Positions 52,888 through 63,689 of a stretch of 64,000 bases of DNA are shown piece after piece; within the stretch, counting starts at the first letter, position 1; each line of letters starts with the position of its first letter. The DNA comes from Tichowtungia aerotolerans. GTDB lineage: Bacteria; Verrucomicrobiota; Kiritimatiellia; Kiritimatiellales; Tichowtungiaceae. The notes beneath the pieces are model-generated. The model saw only the letters and a program-made list of their open reading frames with translations, did no database searches and was not told where the DNA came from. The stretch is taken from the NCBI RefSeq assembly GCF_009905215.1, contig NZ_CP047593.1:3352900-3416899 (forward strand). The letters run 5' to 3'. A program made the translations under genes and the position numbers.

Positions 52888-52909
52888 TTGTTCAATAAAT
52901 ATTGAACAA
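52888..52909. promoter_or_regulatory. Perfect palindromic operator-like site
   Basis: Arms TTGTTCAATA and TATTGAACAA separated by AA. It lies 140 bp upstream of the SSB-tail gene, in an otherwise non-coding 330-bp gap between that gene and res. TTGACA occurs twice just downstream on the minus strand (~52797-52815), a possible -35 region. Confidence 0.6.
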
Positions 52910-53079
52910 AACGGGTTAAATCGCAAGCGAAACGTCTTCCACAAGTCTATCCGCAAATCCGGATTTACACATGAATTGGTCATTCTGTTGCTCATCTTGT
53001 TTCACCTCTGCTACACGGCCTAGCATCAAACCAGCAACAACACGCCATCAACCCATCGTCAATCTGGCGCAAAACTCTA

Positions 53080-56000
53080 TCAACTCACCAGCTCCATGAG
53101 CTTGCCGTAGCTGTCGACAACGTCGTATTTGACTTGGTCGGTGGTGATTTTTGAGAAGAATTTTTTGGCGCACTTGATTTTGCACTGCTCAATTTCACGC
53201 AATTCCAGCGAGGACATGGAGCCTTTGGTTTCGGCAATGAAGTAGATGTGCTTGACCGTGCCCTCTTTAAAGGCGATGGCCCAGTCCGGGTTGTAGTTGC
53301 CGACCGGCGTGGGAATGGAGAAGCCTTTGGGCAGTTTGGCGTAGACCACGACCTCGGCGCTGGTGTCGAGTGTCCGAACGAACTCGGTTTCATTTTTGGA
53401 GTCGGTAAAGACGTAATCGTAGATATGCCGCTCCGCTTTGACCGCCTTTTTAAAATCTTCCTGCGGTTTTTCGGCAGTAAAGATGTCGCTATCATAGCGT
53501 TCTTCAATCGGATCATAGGCAAGGTGCTCGACGATGACGGTCGCCTTCTGCTCATTGATGATGCGAGCAGCCTTATTGAGGAAGTCTTCAGGATTGGCGC
53601 GATATTGAACGAATACGGAGGCGCGCATCTGTTTGAGGATAGCGGCAATGGTACGGCGCGTCAGACAGGTATCTTCCGCCAAGCGACCCAGCAGATCGTA
53701 TTCAACGGCGGAATGCGCCGTGCTATTGAGTTTTTGCGTGGCCGTCTCTTTGATGGCGAAGCCGGAACCGCTTTTGAGTCCCTCGTATGAAATTTTGTCA
53801 CCCTGAACGCCGCTTTCGACCACATACTGCAAACGAGCGATTTTCAGGTCGGCATTCAGGTGTTCCACGCATTTACCGACCAACTCGTCCGTATCAAACT
53901 CCACGGTGTAGGCAGCCTTGCGGTTGATCTTTTCCCACAGGACTTTGAATTCCGCCTTTTCAAAATTTTTGTTGAGCGGGTTAGGTTTTACTGTCCGGCC
54001 ATTTTCAAATTCGGGCAGCATGGCATCGCTGAATACGCTGTCGATCAGGCGTACAATCTGGGGCGCGTATGGCTGCAGGCTTTCAGGAAGTTCTGCGAGC
54101 GATTCTGAATCCTTGGCATCGTGATAGGTCTTGGTGATTTCCTTCTTCGAATCGACGTACTGATTCTGGATCAGATAGAAATAGAGGTCGGCGGCCATCT
54201 GGTCTGATACCTCCACGTTGCCCTCAGCGGTGCGCAGAACCTTACCCTTAAAATAGGCTTCGTCGGCCTTGCGCGGACGGGCAGAAAGTGAATCGGCGAT
54301 TTCTTTCTGAAGACTTGCAGTAAAATCCTTGTAGCTCTCGCTGGCGATGACCGTGAGGCGGTTAATGTGATGCACTGTGGCACCGCATGAAAGCGGGTCC
54401 ATGCGGTCGCCGGCCTGGTTTACACAAAGACGAAGGCCGCGTCCGACCTCCTGCCGCTTGCGGATGGTGCTGTCGCTGTGCTTCAGCGTACAGATGACAA
54501 ACACATTCGGATTGTCCCACCCCTCGCTCAATGCGGAGTGGGAGAAAATAAAGCGCACCGATTCATCCAGCGAAAGCAGGCGTTCCTTGTCTTTCAGGAT
54601 CAGATCGTAGGCGTCGACATCGTCGGCCTGTTTTTCTTCGCCGCGTCCTTTCACCTTCGGGTCAATGAGCCGCTTGCTCTTTTTATCGATGGAAAAATAG
54701 CCGTTGTGGGTTTTGTGAACGGGAATGTGCTGGAGGTAGTGTTTATAGGGATTGTCCTCCAGCTCCAGATATTCATTAAGCGCCTGACGGTATTCCTCCT
54801 CGAACATCTGGGCGTATTCGCCGGGCAGCTCCTCGGAATCTTGGTACTGACGATATTTGGCAACCTCGTCGATGAAGAACAGGGAGAGTGTTTTGATGCC
54901 CTTGTAGAAGTTTTCCTCTTCCTTCTGCAGGTGGGCGCGAACCGTTTCGCGGATCTGGATGCGGCGCAGTGTGTTTTCGTTGATGTCGCCGGACGCTTCG
55001 CCGGAGCGCAGCTCCGCGCCGTTTGAAAAGGTAACGGTATCGGTAACTGCGTCAATATCGGTCACGACAAAGTCCCGGTACTGATCCAGATTGCCGGACA
55101 GCTCATAGAGCTTGTCGCCCTTGCCGAAGCGCTGAACCACGCGCTTAATGCCGCTGGACTGCCGTTTTTCAAATTCAATGCGGGCAACCGGCGGCTTGGA
55201 GGCGGAAACCTGTATGCCCTCCAGATAGAGATAGGCGTTGGTGCCGGCCAGACCTTTGACGGAGATGCCGCGCACGGCGATCTTTTTGACCAGCTTGCGG
55301 TTATAGGCATCGAGCGCATCCAGGCGGTGGATTTTGTTGTGCTCGGTTTTGTGGGTGGCGGAATAGCGCAGGATGGCCAGCGGGTTGAACTCCTTCAGGG
55401 ATTCCGCCGTCTTTTTACCTTCGAGCTTTTGCGGCTCGTCGAGAATCAGAACGGGATGGTTTTTCTTGATGACATCAATGGGGCGGCGCGACTGAAAATC
55501 GTCCAGTTCCTCATAGATACGTCGGGCATCCTTACCACGAGCGGCAAACGCCTGTGCGTTAATGATCATCACATTGATTCCGCCGTCCGACGAAAAGCTC
55601 TCCACCTTGTGAAGCTGTTTGGAGTCGTAAATGAACGGGCGGGCCTGCTTGCCGTATTCCTCCATGAAGTGTTCGGCGGTGATTTCGAAGGATTTTGCGA
55701 CTCCTTCGCGGATGGCGATGGAGGGAACCACCACAATAAACTTGGACCAACCGTAGCGGCGGTTCAGCTCGAACATGGTTTTGATGTAGCAGTAGGTCTT
55801 GCCGGTACCGGTCTCCATTTCGATGTCGAGATTGACCGGACAGGACGGCTTGGAAACAACAGTCGGGGACAGAGGCAGGTTCTGGCGGTGCTGGACGGCG
55901 TGGATATTTTCCAGCAACTGCCCCAAATTGAGCTTCAGCTCATGATTGCGGAAACCGGGCAAATCGGGGTCGGTGGTAAATTCCGTCTGGCCTTTGCGCT

Positions 56001-56124
56001 CCTTACGAATGCCAGGGTCGAGACGGTACTGCGCCCGCTCCACCTTGGGCTGCCCGCAAAAGCAATCCACGACCGATTCGACAGCGTCGGTTTGGTAGTC
56101 CTGTTTGGTAAACTTGAGCTTCAT
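53080..56124 (-). CDS. res: Type III restriction enzyme, Res subunit (helicase-nuclease)
   Basis: A 1014-residue SF2 helicase: motif [16 protein letters not shown] (~102-116), motif Ia [13 protein letters not shown], motif [13 protein letters not shown] (DEPQ in place of DEAD/H), motif III RYSATHK and motif [13 protein letters not shown]. The C-terminal nuclease has the PD-ExK core: NPDWAIAF then IAETKGS. It cuts DNA when partnered with Mod. Its ATG shares a base with the mod stop (TAATG). Last gene of the cargo operon. Confidence 0.93.
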   Translation of the reverse strand: MKLKFTKQDYQTDAVESVVDCFCGQPKVERAQYRLDPGIRKERKGQTEFTTDPDLPGFRNHELKLNLGQLLENIHAVQHRQNLPLSPTVVSKPSCPVNLDIEMETGTGKTYCYIKTMFELNRRYGWSKFIVVVPSIAIREGVAKSFEITAEHFMEEYGKQARPFIYDSKQLHKVESFSSDGGINVMIINAQAFAARGKDARRIYEELDDFQSRRPIDVIKKNHPVLILDEPQKLEGKKTAESLKEFNPLAILRYSATHKTEHNKIHRLDALDAYNRKLVKKIAVRGISVKGLAGTNAYLYLEGIQVSASKPPVARIEFEKRQSSGIKRVVQRFGKGDKLYELSGNLDQYRDFVVTDIDAVTDTVTFSNGAELRSGEASGDINENTLRRIQIRETVRAHLQKEEENFYKGIKTLSLFFIDEVAKYRQYQDSEELPGEYAQMFEEEYRQALNEYLELEDNPYKHYLQHIPVHKTHNGYFSIDKKSKRLIDPKVKGRGEEKQADDVDAYDLILKDKERLLSLDESVRFIFSHSALSEGWDNPNVFVICTLKHSDSTIRKRQEVGRGLRLCVNQAGDRMDPLSCGATVHHINRLTVIASESYKDFTASLQKEIADSLSARPRKADEAYFKGKVLRTAEGNVEVSDQMAADLYFYLIQNQYVDSKKEITKTYHDAKDSESLAELPESLQPYAPQIVRLIDSVFSDAMLPEFENGRTVKPNPLNKNFEKAEFKVLWEKINRKAAYTVEFDTDELVGKCVEHLNADLKIARLQYVVESGVQGDKISYEGLKSGSGFAIKETATQKLNSTAHSAVEYDLLGRLAEDTCLTRRTIAAILKQMRASVFVQYRANPEDFLNKAARIINEQKATVIVEHLAYDPIEERYDSDIFTAEKPQEDFKKAVKAERHIYDYVFTDSKNETEFVRTLDTSAEVVVYAKLPKGFSIPTPVGNYNPDWAIAFKEGTVKHIYFIAETKGSMSSLELREIEQCKIKCAKKFFSKITTDQVKYDVVDSYGKLMELVS

Positions 56125-58076
56125 TAGATGGACTTCACTTCCGTGCCGGGGGAGAGGGTTTTGAAGAGCTGTTCGACGTTGTGTTTGAGGGAGTCGTCGA
56201 AGGCGTCGTCACGGAAGACGGCGCGCAGCGGCTTGTGGGCGGCCATCTTTTTGACGGTCTCTTCGGACAGCTCCAGATCGAAACAGGCCAGCAGGTCGTT
56301 TTCGTTGACCAGCCAGACGGCTTTGCCGTCGATGGACTGCTTTTCGATTTTTGCGGAGAGCGGGACGCCCCAGTCGAGCATCACCTGGAAGAGCAGGTCT
56401 TCCGCTGTGCGGTCTTCCTTGATGTGGGCAGTAAACAGATCGAGGTCTTCTTGCTTGAGCTGATCCGGCGTGTACCACACGTCGTTCATGTTGGACTCAT
56501 CCACCTTCAGCACCCGGAAGCCGACATCGGGCATTGCCGATTGCGGATTGTCGATTGCCGATTGATCGCTCAACAAATCCGGCTCTTTGGCAGCCGCTTT
56601 TTGCTTAGCCTCCAGCTCCTCTTTGATCTTCTGTCCGGCCCGGCGAATACGCTCTTTGCCGACTTCGGCAATCGTTTTATACCCCGCCTTAAATGCTTCG
56701 CTCTTTTCATCACAGGCTTCCGGCAACTGAACCATGATGTACTTTCGGTTGCCGCCATCCGCAGCGTTCATTTTCATAACAGCATGCGCAGAACTTGCTG
56801 ACCCGGAAAAATAGTCCACAAGTATGTCGGATGGCCCCGTTAATCCGACCTGCAATAATTTAACAATAAAATTTGATGGCTTGGGGAAGCTGAATATCTG
56901 TGCGTTTCCAAACAGTTCTATAATTTCGTTAGTCCCGTGTTGTGTAAAAACATCATCGATTAATGAAAATGCTTTCCCCTTGCGCATTACTCCTTTGCGA
57001 TCTTTCAGATATTGCTTTGTATGTACAGTCCACCCTCCGCTTTTACTCTTTAAAAACTCAAGCTCTCCACATGCCAGAGCATCTTCGACACGATCCTTAC
57101 CCCAAAGCCATTGGCGCTTGGGGTGAACTTCAGAGCCATCGGGCGCAGGTATCGGAAACACCAAATTTTTACGTTCTCCCATGCTTTTGGTCGCTTCAAG
57201 TGGATGGGTACGATACGGGCCACGGACAGAGAAATTTTGATCCTTCTGCTTGTAGTACCTTTTGATGGACTCTTCCGTTAACGGCACCTCGATGTTCGCT
57301 AAGTTTGATGCGCTTTTTGCATACATCAGGGCATACTCATGTACTGAAATCAAAAACTTCTCTTTTGCGCCGCCACCATATCGTTTTTTCCAAATGATGG
57401 AGTCGATAAAATTCTCTGTGCCAAAAACCTCATCGCATAGTTTTCGAAGGCTGGAAACCTCATTATCATCAATCGAAATGATCATAACGCCATCATCCCG
57501 AAGCAATTGATGGGACAGCCGCAATCGCGGCATCATCATCGTGAGCCAATCCGAATGATAACGACCATTAGACTCTAGGTTGGCAACCAACCGTCCGCCT
57601 TCTTCATCCTTCTGCCCTGAATCGAGCTCATACTCGTCCTTGTCGGCAGTAAAGTTGTCCGCATAGATAAAATCCTGCCCGGTGTTGTAGGGCGGATCGA
57701 TGTAGATCATTTTGACCTTGCCGAGGTAGGTTTCCTGGAGGAGCTTGAGGGCTTCGAGGTTGTCTCCTTCGATGTAAAGGTTTTCGGTGGAGTCGAAGTC
57801 GACGGATTCTTCGCGGCAGGGGCGCAGGGTTTTGTTGATGGGGGCATTGGCGGTGGCAATGGCTTCGCGCTTGCCGGGCCAGTTGAGCGAATAGCGCTCG
57901 GCGGGGCCTTCGACGACATCGGCGGAGAGCTCCTGACGCAGGAGGTCAAAATCGACGGAGCGTTTCAGCGTGCCGTTGTCGTCCTCGGCTTCGGTGATGC
58001 AGCCGGGGAAGAGCGCGGCGATTTTATCGATGTTCATTTCCACCCCGTCGGGGCTTTTCATATCCAGATTTTCCAT
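56124..58076 (-). CDS. mod: Type III DNA methyltransferase, Mod subunit
   Basis: A 650-residue beta-class adenine methyltransferase. Start chosen at 58076 ([20 protein letters not shown]), GGGAG upstream; the open frame further upstream overlaps the DUF4391 gene. Motif [16 protein letters not shown] comes before motif [15 protein letters not shown], the beta-class order. The target recognition region lies between (~300-430) and is noticeably more AT-rich than its flanks (56.77-57.60 kb), as expected from exchange of specificity. It methylates the site that Res checks. Confidence 0.93.
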   Translation of the reverse strand: MENLDMKSPDGVEMNIDKIAALFPGCITEAEDDNGTLKRSVDFDLLRQELSADVVEGPAERYSLNWPGKREAIATANAPINKTLRPCREESVDFDSTENLYIEGDNLEALKLLQETYLGKVKMIYIDPPYNTGQDFIYADNFTADKDEYELDSGQKDEEGGRLVANLESNGRYHSDWLTMMMPRLRLSHQLLRDDGVMIISIDDNEVSSLRKLCDEVFGTENFIDSIIWKKRYGGGAKEKFLISVHEYALMYAKSASNLANIEVPLTEESIKRYYKQKDQNFSVRGPYRTHPLEATKSMGERKNLVFPIPAPDGSEVHPKRQWLWGKDRVEDALACGELEFLKSKSGGWTVHTKQYLKDRKGVMRKGKAFSLIDDVFTQHGTNEIIELFGNAQIFSFPKPSNFIVKLLQVGLTGPSDILVDYFSGSASSAHAVMKMNAADGGNRKYIMVQLPEACDEKSEAFKAGYKTIAEVGKERIRRAGQKIKEELEAKQKAAAKEPDLLSDQSAIDNPQSAMPDVGFRVLKVDESNMNDVWYTPDQLKQEDLDLFTAHIKEDRTAEDLLFQVMLDWGVPLSAKIEKQSIDGKAVWLVNENDLLACFDLELSEETVKKMAAHKPLRAVFRDDAFDDSLKHNVEQLFKTLSPGTEVKSI

Positions 58077-58095
58077 GCGTATCTCCCAAGAACTA

Positions 58096-58743
58096 CTAGC
58101 TGATTTTCTCCAGCTCAGCGGACAGTGTACGGATTTCAGCGTTGATTTCGACTTTTCGATTAAACTGTTTCTCTTTTTTGAGGCGGCTCTGGAGCTTTTT
58201 GAGCTCGTTTTGCTTTTTGCGGGCCAGATTGAGCCGCTGAACCATTTCCCCCAACGGTTCGTCTTTACGCGGAGAGTTTCCAATGATTGGAAGCATCATC
58301 TGCTCGTAAAGCGCTTTGATGTTCAGCGCGACGGGCAACGGGTCTTCGCCCGGAGTCTTCAGCCAGTCGGTTTCGAAGCGTCCGCCAATGACCCAGTTTT
58401 TGGTCCCGTCTGTGGCGGGGCGTTTATAAGCCGCAACATTCTTGACCTGCCTCTGGCTGAGCAGCCGAAAGATGATGGGGTACGGGATGGCTTTATCAAT
58501 CGAGTCCAGTACCGCCACATCGAGCTTGTCGGCTCGCAGGCGGATGTCGAAGACCTCAATTTCCGAATAGCCGCCTTTGGCTGGAAGTTTGAGGGTTTCG
58601 CGGGACAGTTTGTATGCCCAGATGATTTCTTCGACCTGCTCCACAAAGAGGCTCTTTACCTTTTTGGACGGGCGGGCTTTGGAATAGATCAGGCTTTTAG
58701 GGACCGTTTTGCCGAAGGCCGCTTTTTGAGGATAGGCAAACAC
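58096..58743 (-). CDS. DUF4391 protein of the restriction operon
   Basis: A 215-residue protein matching DUF4391 (KAAFGKTVPKSLIYSK, VEEIIWAYKLSRETLKLPA, FDIRLRADKLDVAVLDSIDKAIPYPIIFRL, then KRPATDGTKNWVIGGRFETDW) and ending in a coiled coil (RLNLARKKQNELKKLQSRLKKEKQ). To my knowledge DUF4391 genes recur between such helicase and mod genes; biochemical role unknown. A TTCCA/TGGAA palindrome lies inside (58278-58292). Confidence 0.85.
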   Translation of the reverse strand: MFAYPQKAAFGKTVPKSLIYSKARPSKKVKSLFVEQVEEIIWAYKLSRETLKLPAKGGYSEIEVFDIRLRADKLDVAVLDSIDKAIPYPIIFRLLSQRQVKNVAAYKRPATDGTKNWVIGGRFETDWLKTPGEDPLPVALNIKALYEQMMLPIIGNSPRKDEPLGEMVQRLNLARKKQNELKKLQSRLKKEKQFNRKVEINAEIRTLSAELEKIS

Positions 58744-58744
58744 G

Positions 58745-61700
58745 CTATGCGTCCTCCCGGATCACTATAAAGGCGACCAGCTCAAAGTCATCAATGCCTT
58801 TGATGGTATTCAGCAGAGCGGTGGTGCCCCCAGAAGAGAAGAGGCTTTCCACATCCTTTTCCTCGTTGCGGTCGATCATGGATGCAATGCCGAGATCAAG
58901 CAGTTGCGAATACGCCTCCATGTTGCGGCCATCATTCGTTTCCGCATTAAAGGGGTTGTATAGCGACGGAATCGGCTCGGACTGCCCTTTGCAGGCCGAA
59001 CGGAGCAGATCAAGAATCGGCTTCACATCCGTGTGGTGCAGCTTCACTTCGCCGTCCTGCCCGACATAGACCAGATAGTACGGATGCAGGCGGTTGTGCC
59101 CGCCGACATTCACCCCGTGATTGGTGTTGCGCAGCACGAAGACCCCTCCAGGCTCCCAGCCCTTCTCCGGGTCGGCTCCGACAACGGCGTGCATGCCCCG
59201 GGGGGCGTGCGACAGCTCGCCGTGTTCTTTGACATAGTTGACCAAATCCATGCGAAAATCATTCAGCCCCATGTCGGTGATGGATACGCCGGTTTTGACA
59301 TCCTCCAGATCAATGACCTCTTCCTGAAGCCGTGCGAGCTGCTGTTTGCGGAATGCTAGATCGTTGGCTTCCGCGCTCAGGACGTTGTCGTCGCCGGTCG
59401 CCGAAACATCAGCGATAATCATGCGGTTTTCGACGCGATCTTTGAGGTTGATGTAGTCATCGAGGGAAATATCGGGCCAGAAGTTGACCAGTTGGATTTC
59501 ATCATTGCGCGAACCGATACGGTCAATTCGACCGAAGCGCTGGATGATGCGTACCGGGTTCCAGTGAATGTCGTAGTTCACCAGATAGTCGCAGTCCTGA
59601 AGGTTTTGGCCTTCGGAAATGCAGTCGGTGCCGATCAGCAGGTCAACCTCTGCGGGTTCATCCGGAAGAATGGCGGCCTTTTCTTTGGAAACCGGGGAAA
59701 AGAGCGTCAGCAGGGACTGGAAGTCATACACGTTGTCGAGTGTTGATTTGGGGCGGTCGCTGCCGGTGACTTTCCCCACGTGCAATTGGTGCTCTTTATT
59801 AAAGTGAGGGGCCAGGTTGTCGTAGAGGTAGTCGGCGGTATCGGCAAAGGCTGTAAAGATCAGTACCTTGCGGTTTCCCTCATTGATCGGGTTGGCCAAT
59901 TTGTTTTCGATCAGCTCTTTGAGCTTCTGAAGCTTGCTGTCTTCCTCCGAGCCGATCTTCCACATCTCCTGCAACAGTTCGGACAGGACGGCAAGGTCTT
60001 CTTCCAGATCGAAGGCCCAGGACTCCAAATCCATATCGGCCAGATCAATTTTCACTTTGCCGCCAATGGTCTCGTCGTCGGGGCTGGGCAAATATTCTTC
60101 GTCCGGCTCGGCGTTCTCAATGGCGTCCGAACAATCCGCAAAACTGGCTTTTTCTCCGGTTTCCTTAAAGCGGCGGATTTTCTCCAGCGTGTTTTCGTGG
60201 TTGTTCTGCAATGCCGCCAGAGTGAGGCGAAATGCTTCTACAGAGCTCTCCAGCCGTTTCAGCAGGTTCACTGTCATCAGCGCCTGTAAGCTGCGCTCGC
60301 GGTCGGCCTGTTTGAGCCGGGAAAGTCCGCCCTGAACCTGCGTGTCGTACATAGCCTCGTATTTGGCCAGGCGACTTGGGAGGATATAGCGGAACGGTGC
60401 ATAGACCGCCATTTTTACGCTGACGAGCTGCTGAAAGATTTCATTAAAGCCAATGACATCGGTTCGGGATGTCAGTGGGCTGTGATAGGACTCCGGTATC
60501 CTTCGTGTCGGGAACTGGCCGATGTCTTTGGTGTCGTAATATTTCTGGATGTGCTTGCGGGAGCGGGCAATCGTGACGCTATCGAGCATCTCGAAGAAAT
60601 CAAAATCGAGTGAATCAAGGATGGCCTGGGGCGTGCGCTGCTCCGGCGGCATCTTCGACCAGAGATTAAAGGCCGCCTGCGCCCGTCGGAATATCTCGTT
60701 AATATCCTTTTCGGTGTGCAGCTTGCGGTTCAGGTTGTCGGCTTCGCCCTCGTATGCGAGAGCGAGCTGGTTTTTCAGGTCGGTAAAGCGGTTATTGACC
60801 GGGGTGGCTGAGAGCATCAGCACTTTGGTTTTCACGCCGGCACGGATCACCCGGTTCATCAGTTTTTGATACCGGGTTTCATGGTCCTTGAACTGGGCGT
60901 TGTTTCTGAAGTTGTGAGACTCATCAATCACAACCAGATCAAAGTTGCCCCAGTTGATTCGATCCAACGGGATTCCCAGCGAATATCCTTTGTCGCGTTG
61001 TAAATCGGTGTGACAAAGCACCGTGTAGTCGAACCGATCCTTAGCAAAGATGTTCGTCACCAGCGGTTGATTGTAGTTCTGCCAGTTGTCGGCCAACTTT
61101 TTAGGGCAAAGCACCAAAACTGATTTGTTGCGCAGCTCGTAGTATTTCACCACGGCCAATGCCGTGAATGTTTTTCCCAAGCCGACGCTGTCAGCCAGGA
61201 TGCAGCCGTTGTAGGTCTCCAGTTTGTTGATGATGCCGACGGCGGCATCGCGCTGGAAGTTAAACAGCTTTTTCCAGATAAGGCTGTCCTGATACCCGGT
61301 CAAATCATTAGGCATGAAGTCCTCAGAAATGTCCTCCAAAAACTCATTGAAGATGTTGTACAGCATCAGGAAATAGATGAACTCCGGGGAGTTTTCCTTA
61401 TAGATTGCCGCAATGTGCTCACAAACCTGCTCTGTAACATCGGTAACCTTTTCCTGATCCCGCCAGATTTGATCAAACAGCTTGAGGTACATGCCCGCTT
61501 GTGACGAATCCGTCATTTTATTGACGAAGTTGGAAACCGCATCGCCTTTTTCATAGCCGAGATCCACGGCAGTAAATCCGTGAAGCGGGAGGTATGCCGT
61601 TTGCTCTTCTTCTGAGCCCACACAGGCAAATTGCTGCATCGGAGCGGTCGAGCTGTTGGATTTGAACGAGGCTTTCCGGCGTAACCAGTCTGCACACTCC

Positions 61701-62017
61701 CTAGCGACCGCCCGCTGAGTCAGCTCGTTTTTAAGGCGGATTTCAAACTCCGTTCCGCCCAGGTCGCATTCCCGCTGAATCTTTGGAATATGAAACTCCC
61801 GCTTCTCCCTGCGCACCTTGTCGGTAACCTGATCCGGGACAAAAGTAGGAGCAGTAAAAATGAATTCCACCGCCTCCACCTGTTCCAATTCGGCCTTCAG
61901 CGCTTCATAGGCGTAGATGGAAAAGCATGATGCAGCAATCTGTAGCTTTGAGTTTGGCTTGATCGTCTGCTTCAGATCATCCCCGAAAAGCTGATTTATA
62001 TTGTCAAGAATCTGCAT
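58745..62017 (-). CDS. SNF2/HepA-like helicase of the restriction operon
   Basis: A 1090-residue protein. Start chosen at 62017 (MQILDNINQLFGDDLKQTIK). The N-terminal part (~20-150, LQIAASCFSIYAYEALKAELEQ) resembles PLD-like modules. Then SF2 helicase: GCILADSVGLGKTFTALAV (I), LVLCPKKLADNW (Ia), LVVIDESHNFRN (II, DESH), LMLSATPVNNR (III), and the second lobe KVLIFTAFADTADYLYDNL, LLIGTDCISEGQNLQ, RIIQRFGRIDRIGS (VI). No nuclease motif seen. Helicases of this type accompany many restriction and defence operons, probably translocating on DNA. Confidence 0.88.
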   Translation of the reverse strand: MQILDNINQLFGDDLKQTIKPNSKLQIAASCFSIYAYEALKAELEQVEAVEFIFTAPTFVPDQVTDKVRREKREFHIPKIQRECDLGGTEFEIRLKNELTQRAVARECADWLRRKASFKSNSSTAPMQQFACVGSEEEQTAYLPLHGFTAVDLGYEKGDAVSNFVNKMTDSSQAGMYLKLFDQIWRDQEKVTDVTEQVCEHIAAIYKENSPEFIYFLMLYNIFNEFLEDISEDFMPNDLTGYQDSLIWKKLFNFQRDAAVGIINKLETYNGCILADSVGLGKTFTALAVVKYYELRNKSVLVLCPKKLADNWQNYNQPLVTNIFAKDRFDYTVLCHTDLQRDKGYSLGIPLDRINWGNFDLVVIDESHNFRNNAQFKDHETRYQKLMNRVIRAGVKTKVLMLSATPVNNRFTDLKNQLALAYEGEADNLNRKLHTEKDINEIFRRAQAAFNLWSKMPPEQRTPQAILDSLDFDFFEMLDSVTIARSRKHIQKYYDTKDIGQFPTRRIPESYHSPLTSRTDVIGFNEIFQQLVSVKMAVYAPFRYILPSRLAKYEAMYDTQVQGGLSRLKQADRERSLQALMTVNLLKRLESSVEAFRLTLAALQNNHENTLEKIRRFKETGEKASFADCSDAIENAEPDEEYLPSPDDETIGGKVKIDLADMDLESWAFDLEEDLAVLSELLQEMWKIGSEEDSKLQKLKELIENKLANPINEGNRKVLIFTAFADTADYLYDNLAPHFNKEHQLHVGKVTGSDRPKSTLDNVYDFQSLLTLFSPVSKEKAAILPDEPAEVDLLIGTDCISEGQNLQDCDYLVNYDIHWNPVRIIQRFGRIDRIGSRNDEIQLVNFWPDISLDDYINLKDRVENRMIIADVSATGDDNVLSAEANDLAFRKQQLARLQEEVIDLEDVKTGVSITDMGLNDFRMDLVNYVKEHGELSHAPRGMHAVVGADPEKGWEPGGVFVLRNTNHGVNVGGHNRLHPYYLVYVGQDGEVKLHHTDVKPILDLLRSACKGQSEPIPSLYNPFNAETNDGRNMEAYSQLLDLGIASMIDRNEEKDVESLFSSGGTTALLNTIKGIDDFELVAFIVIREDA

Positions 62018-62120
62018 CTCATCCCTAACTGGCGCGACTTTCCAATGATTGGAAACTTTGTACACTTTTTTTACCAAGCGTGGAAGCGAAGGCTGAAACA
62101 ATCTGAAAAAGTACCGCGTT

Positions 62121-63062
62121 TTACTCAGATTTTAATTTCAGCCGGTTGAGAGCGGCGTAGTCTTCGAGCAGCAGCTCTTGCAGGCGGGTTCGTCCGCCGT
62201 CCTGTACGCATTGGTCATCGATGCGGAGATAGAGCGGCACCAAGGCCGACTCTTCCGCTTGTTCCCGATGGGCCGTTGCGACGGCGAGCAGTAGAATCCG
62301 CACCCGGTCGGCTGCGGTTTCGGCGTCGATGGCGTCCAGCATTTGATCGAGCGGCGGATTGAGCGGGTTTCCGCGTCCGCCAGCCGTGATGATGTTTTCC
62401 AGCGCCATCTCAAGCTCGGGCAGTGTCATTCCGCTGATTTTCGGATCGCCGGCCAGCGTTTCGGCGACGGGCATGAGTTTGGCGCGTTTGTGGCCGTGGA
62501 CAGCGGCAACGCTTCCTTCGCCGAGGCTTACGCATCCATCCCAAAGGATCGGTAACAGCCAGCAAAGGAAAAGAGTCAGGGCCTGAATCGCAACCCAAAG
62601 CATCTGCGCCAGAAAGACGATGATGACCACTGCGGCCTGCACGGCGAAGGCAGCCAGGGCAAAGACGGCATAGACCATCTGGATGGTGGCGGCGTTCTTG
62701 CCGCGTATCTGTACGCCCCCGATTTTGACCGATGAGCGGTTGGGCTTCATCCAGTTGAAGGTACCGATAGCCGTTTTGGTGGATGCACTGATTCCGCTTT
62801 TGGAAAGGTTGAGTTTGGTCGGGCCTTTGCCGTACCGGCCCCGCAGCCGGAAATTGCCGTTCTGGAATCCGGCATTGGTTCCTTTGGCAATGCGGGTGGT
62901 TGCCCGCACACCATGTTTGGAATTGGCGGTTAGATTGAGCCCGGCGACTTTGATCTGCTCCCGAACGGCGACCCCGCCGGTGCGGCTGATCCGCAAATGA
63001 CGTCCACGGTGCTCAATCCGCTTCTGCCTGCCGTCGCTGTCTTTCTCTCCGATGTTGAACAT
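62121..63062 (-). CDS. Membrane protein with conserved glycine/arginine-rich N-terminal domain
   Basis: A 313-residue protein. N-terminal ~120 residues are basic and beta-rich with repeated patterns (HLRISRTGGVAVREQ, NLTANSKHGVRATTRIAKGTNAGFQNG, RLRGRYGKGPTKLNLSKSGISAST). Two or three membrane helices follow (MVYAVFALAAFAVQAAVVIIVFLAQMLW, LFLCWLLPIL), then a helical cytoplasmic domain. I have seen similar proteins only as hypotheticals. It precedes the helicase gene by 103 bp in the same orientation, so it may be part of the defence operon. Confidence 0.6.
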   Translation of the reverse strand: MFNIGEKDSDGRQKRIEHRGRHLRISRTGGVAVREQIKVAGLNLTANSKHGVRATTRIAKGTNAGFQNGNFRLRGRYGKGPTKLNLSKSGISASTKTAIGTFNWMKPNRSSVKIGGVQIRGKNAATIQMVYAVFALAAFAVQAAVVIIVFLAQMLWVAIQALTLFLCWLLPILWDGCVSLGEGSVAAVHGHKRAKLMPVAETLAGDPKISGMTLPELEMALENIITAGGRGNPLNPPLDQMLDAIDAETAADRVRILLLAVATAHREQAEESALVPLYLRIDDQCVQDGGRTRLQELLLEDYAALNRLKLKSE

Positions 63063-63071
63063 AACAGTTTC

Positions 63072-63302
63072 CTAAAAGCGCGGCTCGGTTCCGTAAATAT
63101 CCAACTCGCAATCGGTGCATTTCCAGCGGGGGTCGTCATCTGCAACACAACAGCCGCCGAGAACAATGCGGCCTGCCTCAAGATCACGATCTAGCTTTTC
63201 GTCAAACATGGGCATGCCGAACAGATAGGACGCAATGCGATCCGATCCGCATTTAGGGCATTTGCGCGGCTTGCGGGTTCTTCTGATTTTGTCCTCTTCC
63301 AT
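63072..63302 (-). CDS. Small zinc-ribbon protein
   Basis: A 76-residue protein. KCPKCGSDRIASYLFG and PRWKCTDCELDIYG form a four-Cys zinc ribbon, and a third pair (GGCCVADDD) lies between. Known from many bacteria as a stand-alone protein of unknown role. First gene of the minus-strand cargo operon, 10 bp before the membrane protein gene. Confidence 0.75.
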   Translation of the reverse strand: MEEDKIRRTRKPRKCPKCGSDRIASYLFGMPMFDEKLDRDLEAGRIVLGGCCVADDDPRWKCTDCELDIYGTEPRF

Positions 63303-63688
63303 GAAGGACTTATACAGTCCGCAACCTCAAACCTCCAGATTTCAATCCAACGATGAGAGATTGACTTTCGGCATCTTCGGGTGTGTCATTATTGAAATTT
63401 CAGAGTGCCGTATCTGGCCGTTTCGGACGTGTGCGCGACGCCTCTAAACGAGTAGCACGTTGCCCCGGATGGGTGCTCTGACCTCTTGCGAAACATGCAA
63501 GAAACAGCCCAGAAATCGGGGCTGAAACGGTCTGAAAAGTGTGGCAAAAGTGTGGCTTTTACCCGTCAAAAACCGCCGTTTTTCATGCTTTGTCAACGGG
63601 CTTGACACACGCCCGAAAATATCGCAAGGTGCGCATAGTCAGAGACTTACTGAAACAGTTTGACTCATGGCTGAATGGCCAATGATGG
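63303..63688. other. Right-end non-coding segment of the element
   Basis: No gene seen on either strand. It should hold the promoter of the cargo operon and the right arm of the attachment site (63539-63560). Confidence 0.5.
63539..63560 (+). promoter_or_regulatory. Putative integrase arm-type site, right
   Basis: Contains GTGTGGCAAAAGTGTGGC; exact 22-bp copy of 29924-29945 in the same orientation, 130 bp inside attR. Confidence 0.6.
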
Positions 63689-63689
63689 G

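Noticed and set aside
52801-52995. A 64-codon minus-strand frame covering the palindrome
   Set aside because: Weak ribosome site, Cys-rich unstructured product, and it runs through an operator-like palindrome; more likely a promoter region.
53080-62101. Assignment of the cargo operon to BREX or DISARM
   Set aside because: No pglZ, brxC, drmA/DUF1998 or drmB homologue; Mod and Res are plainly type III.
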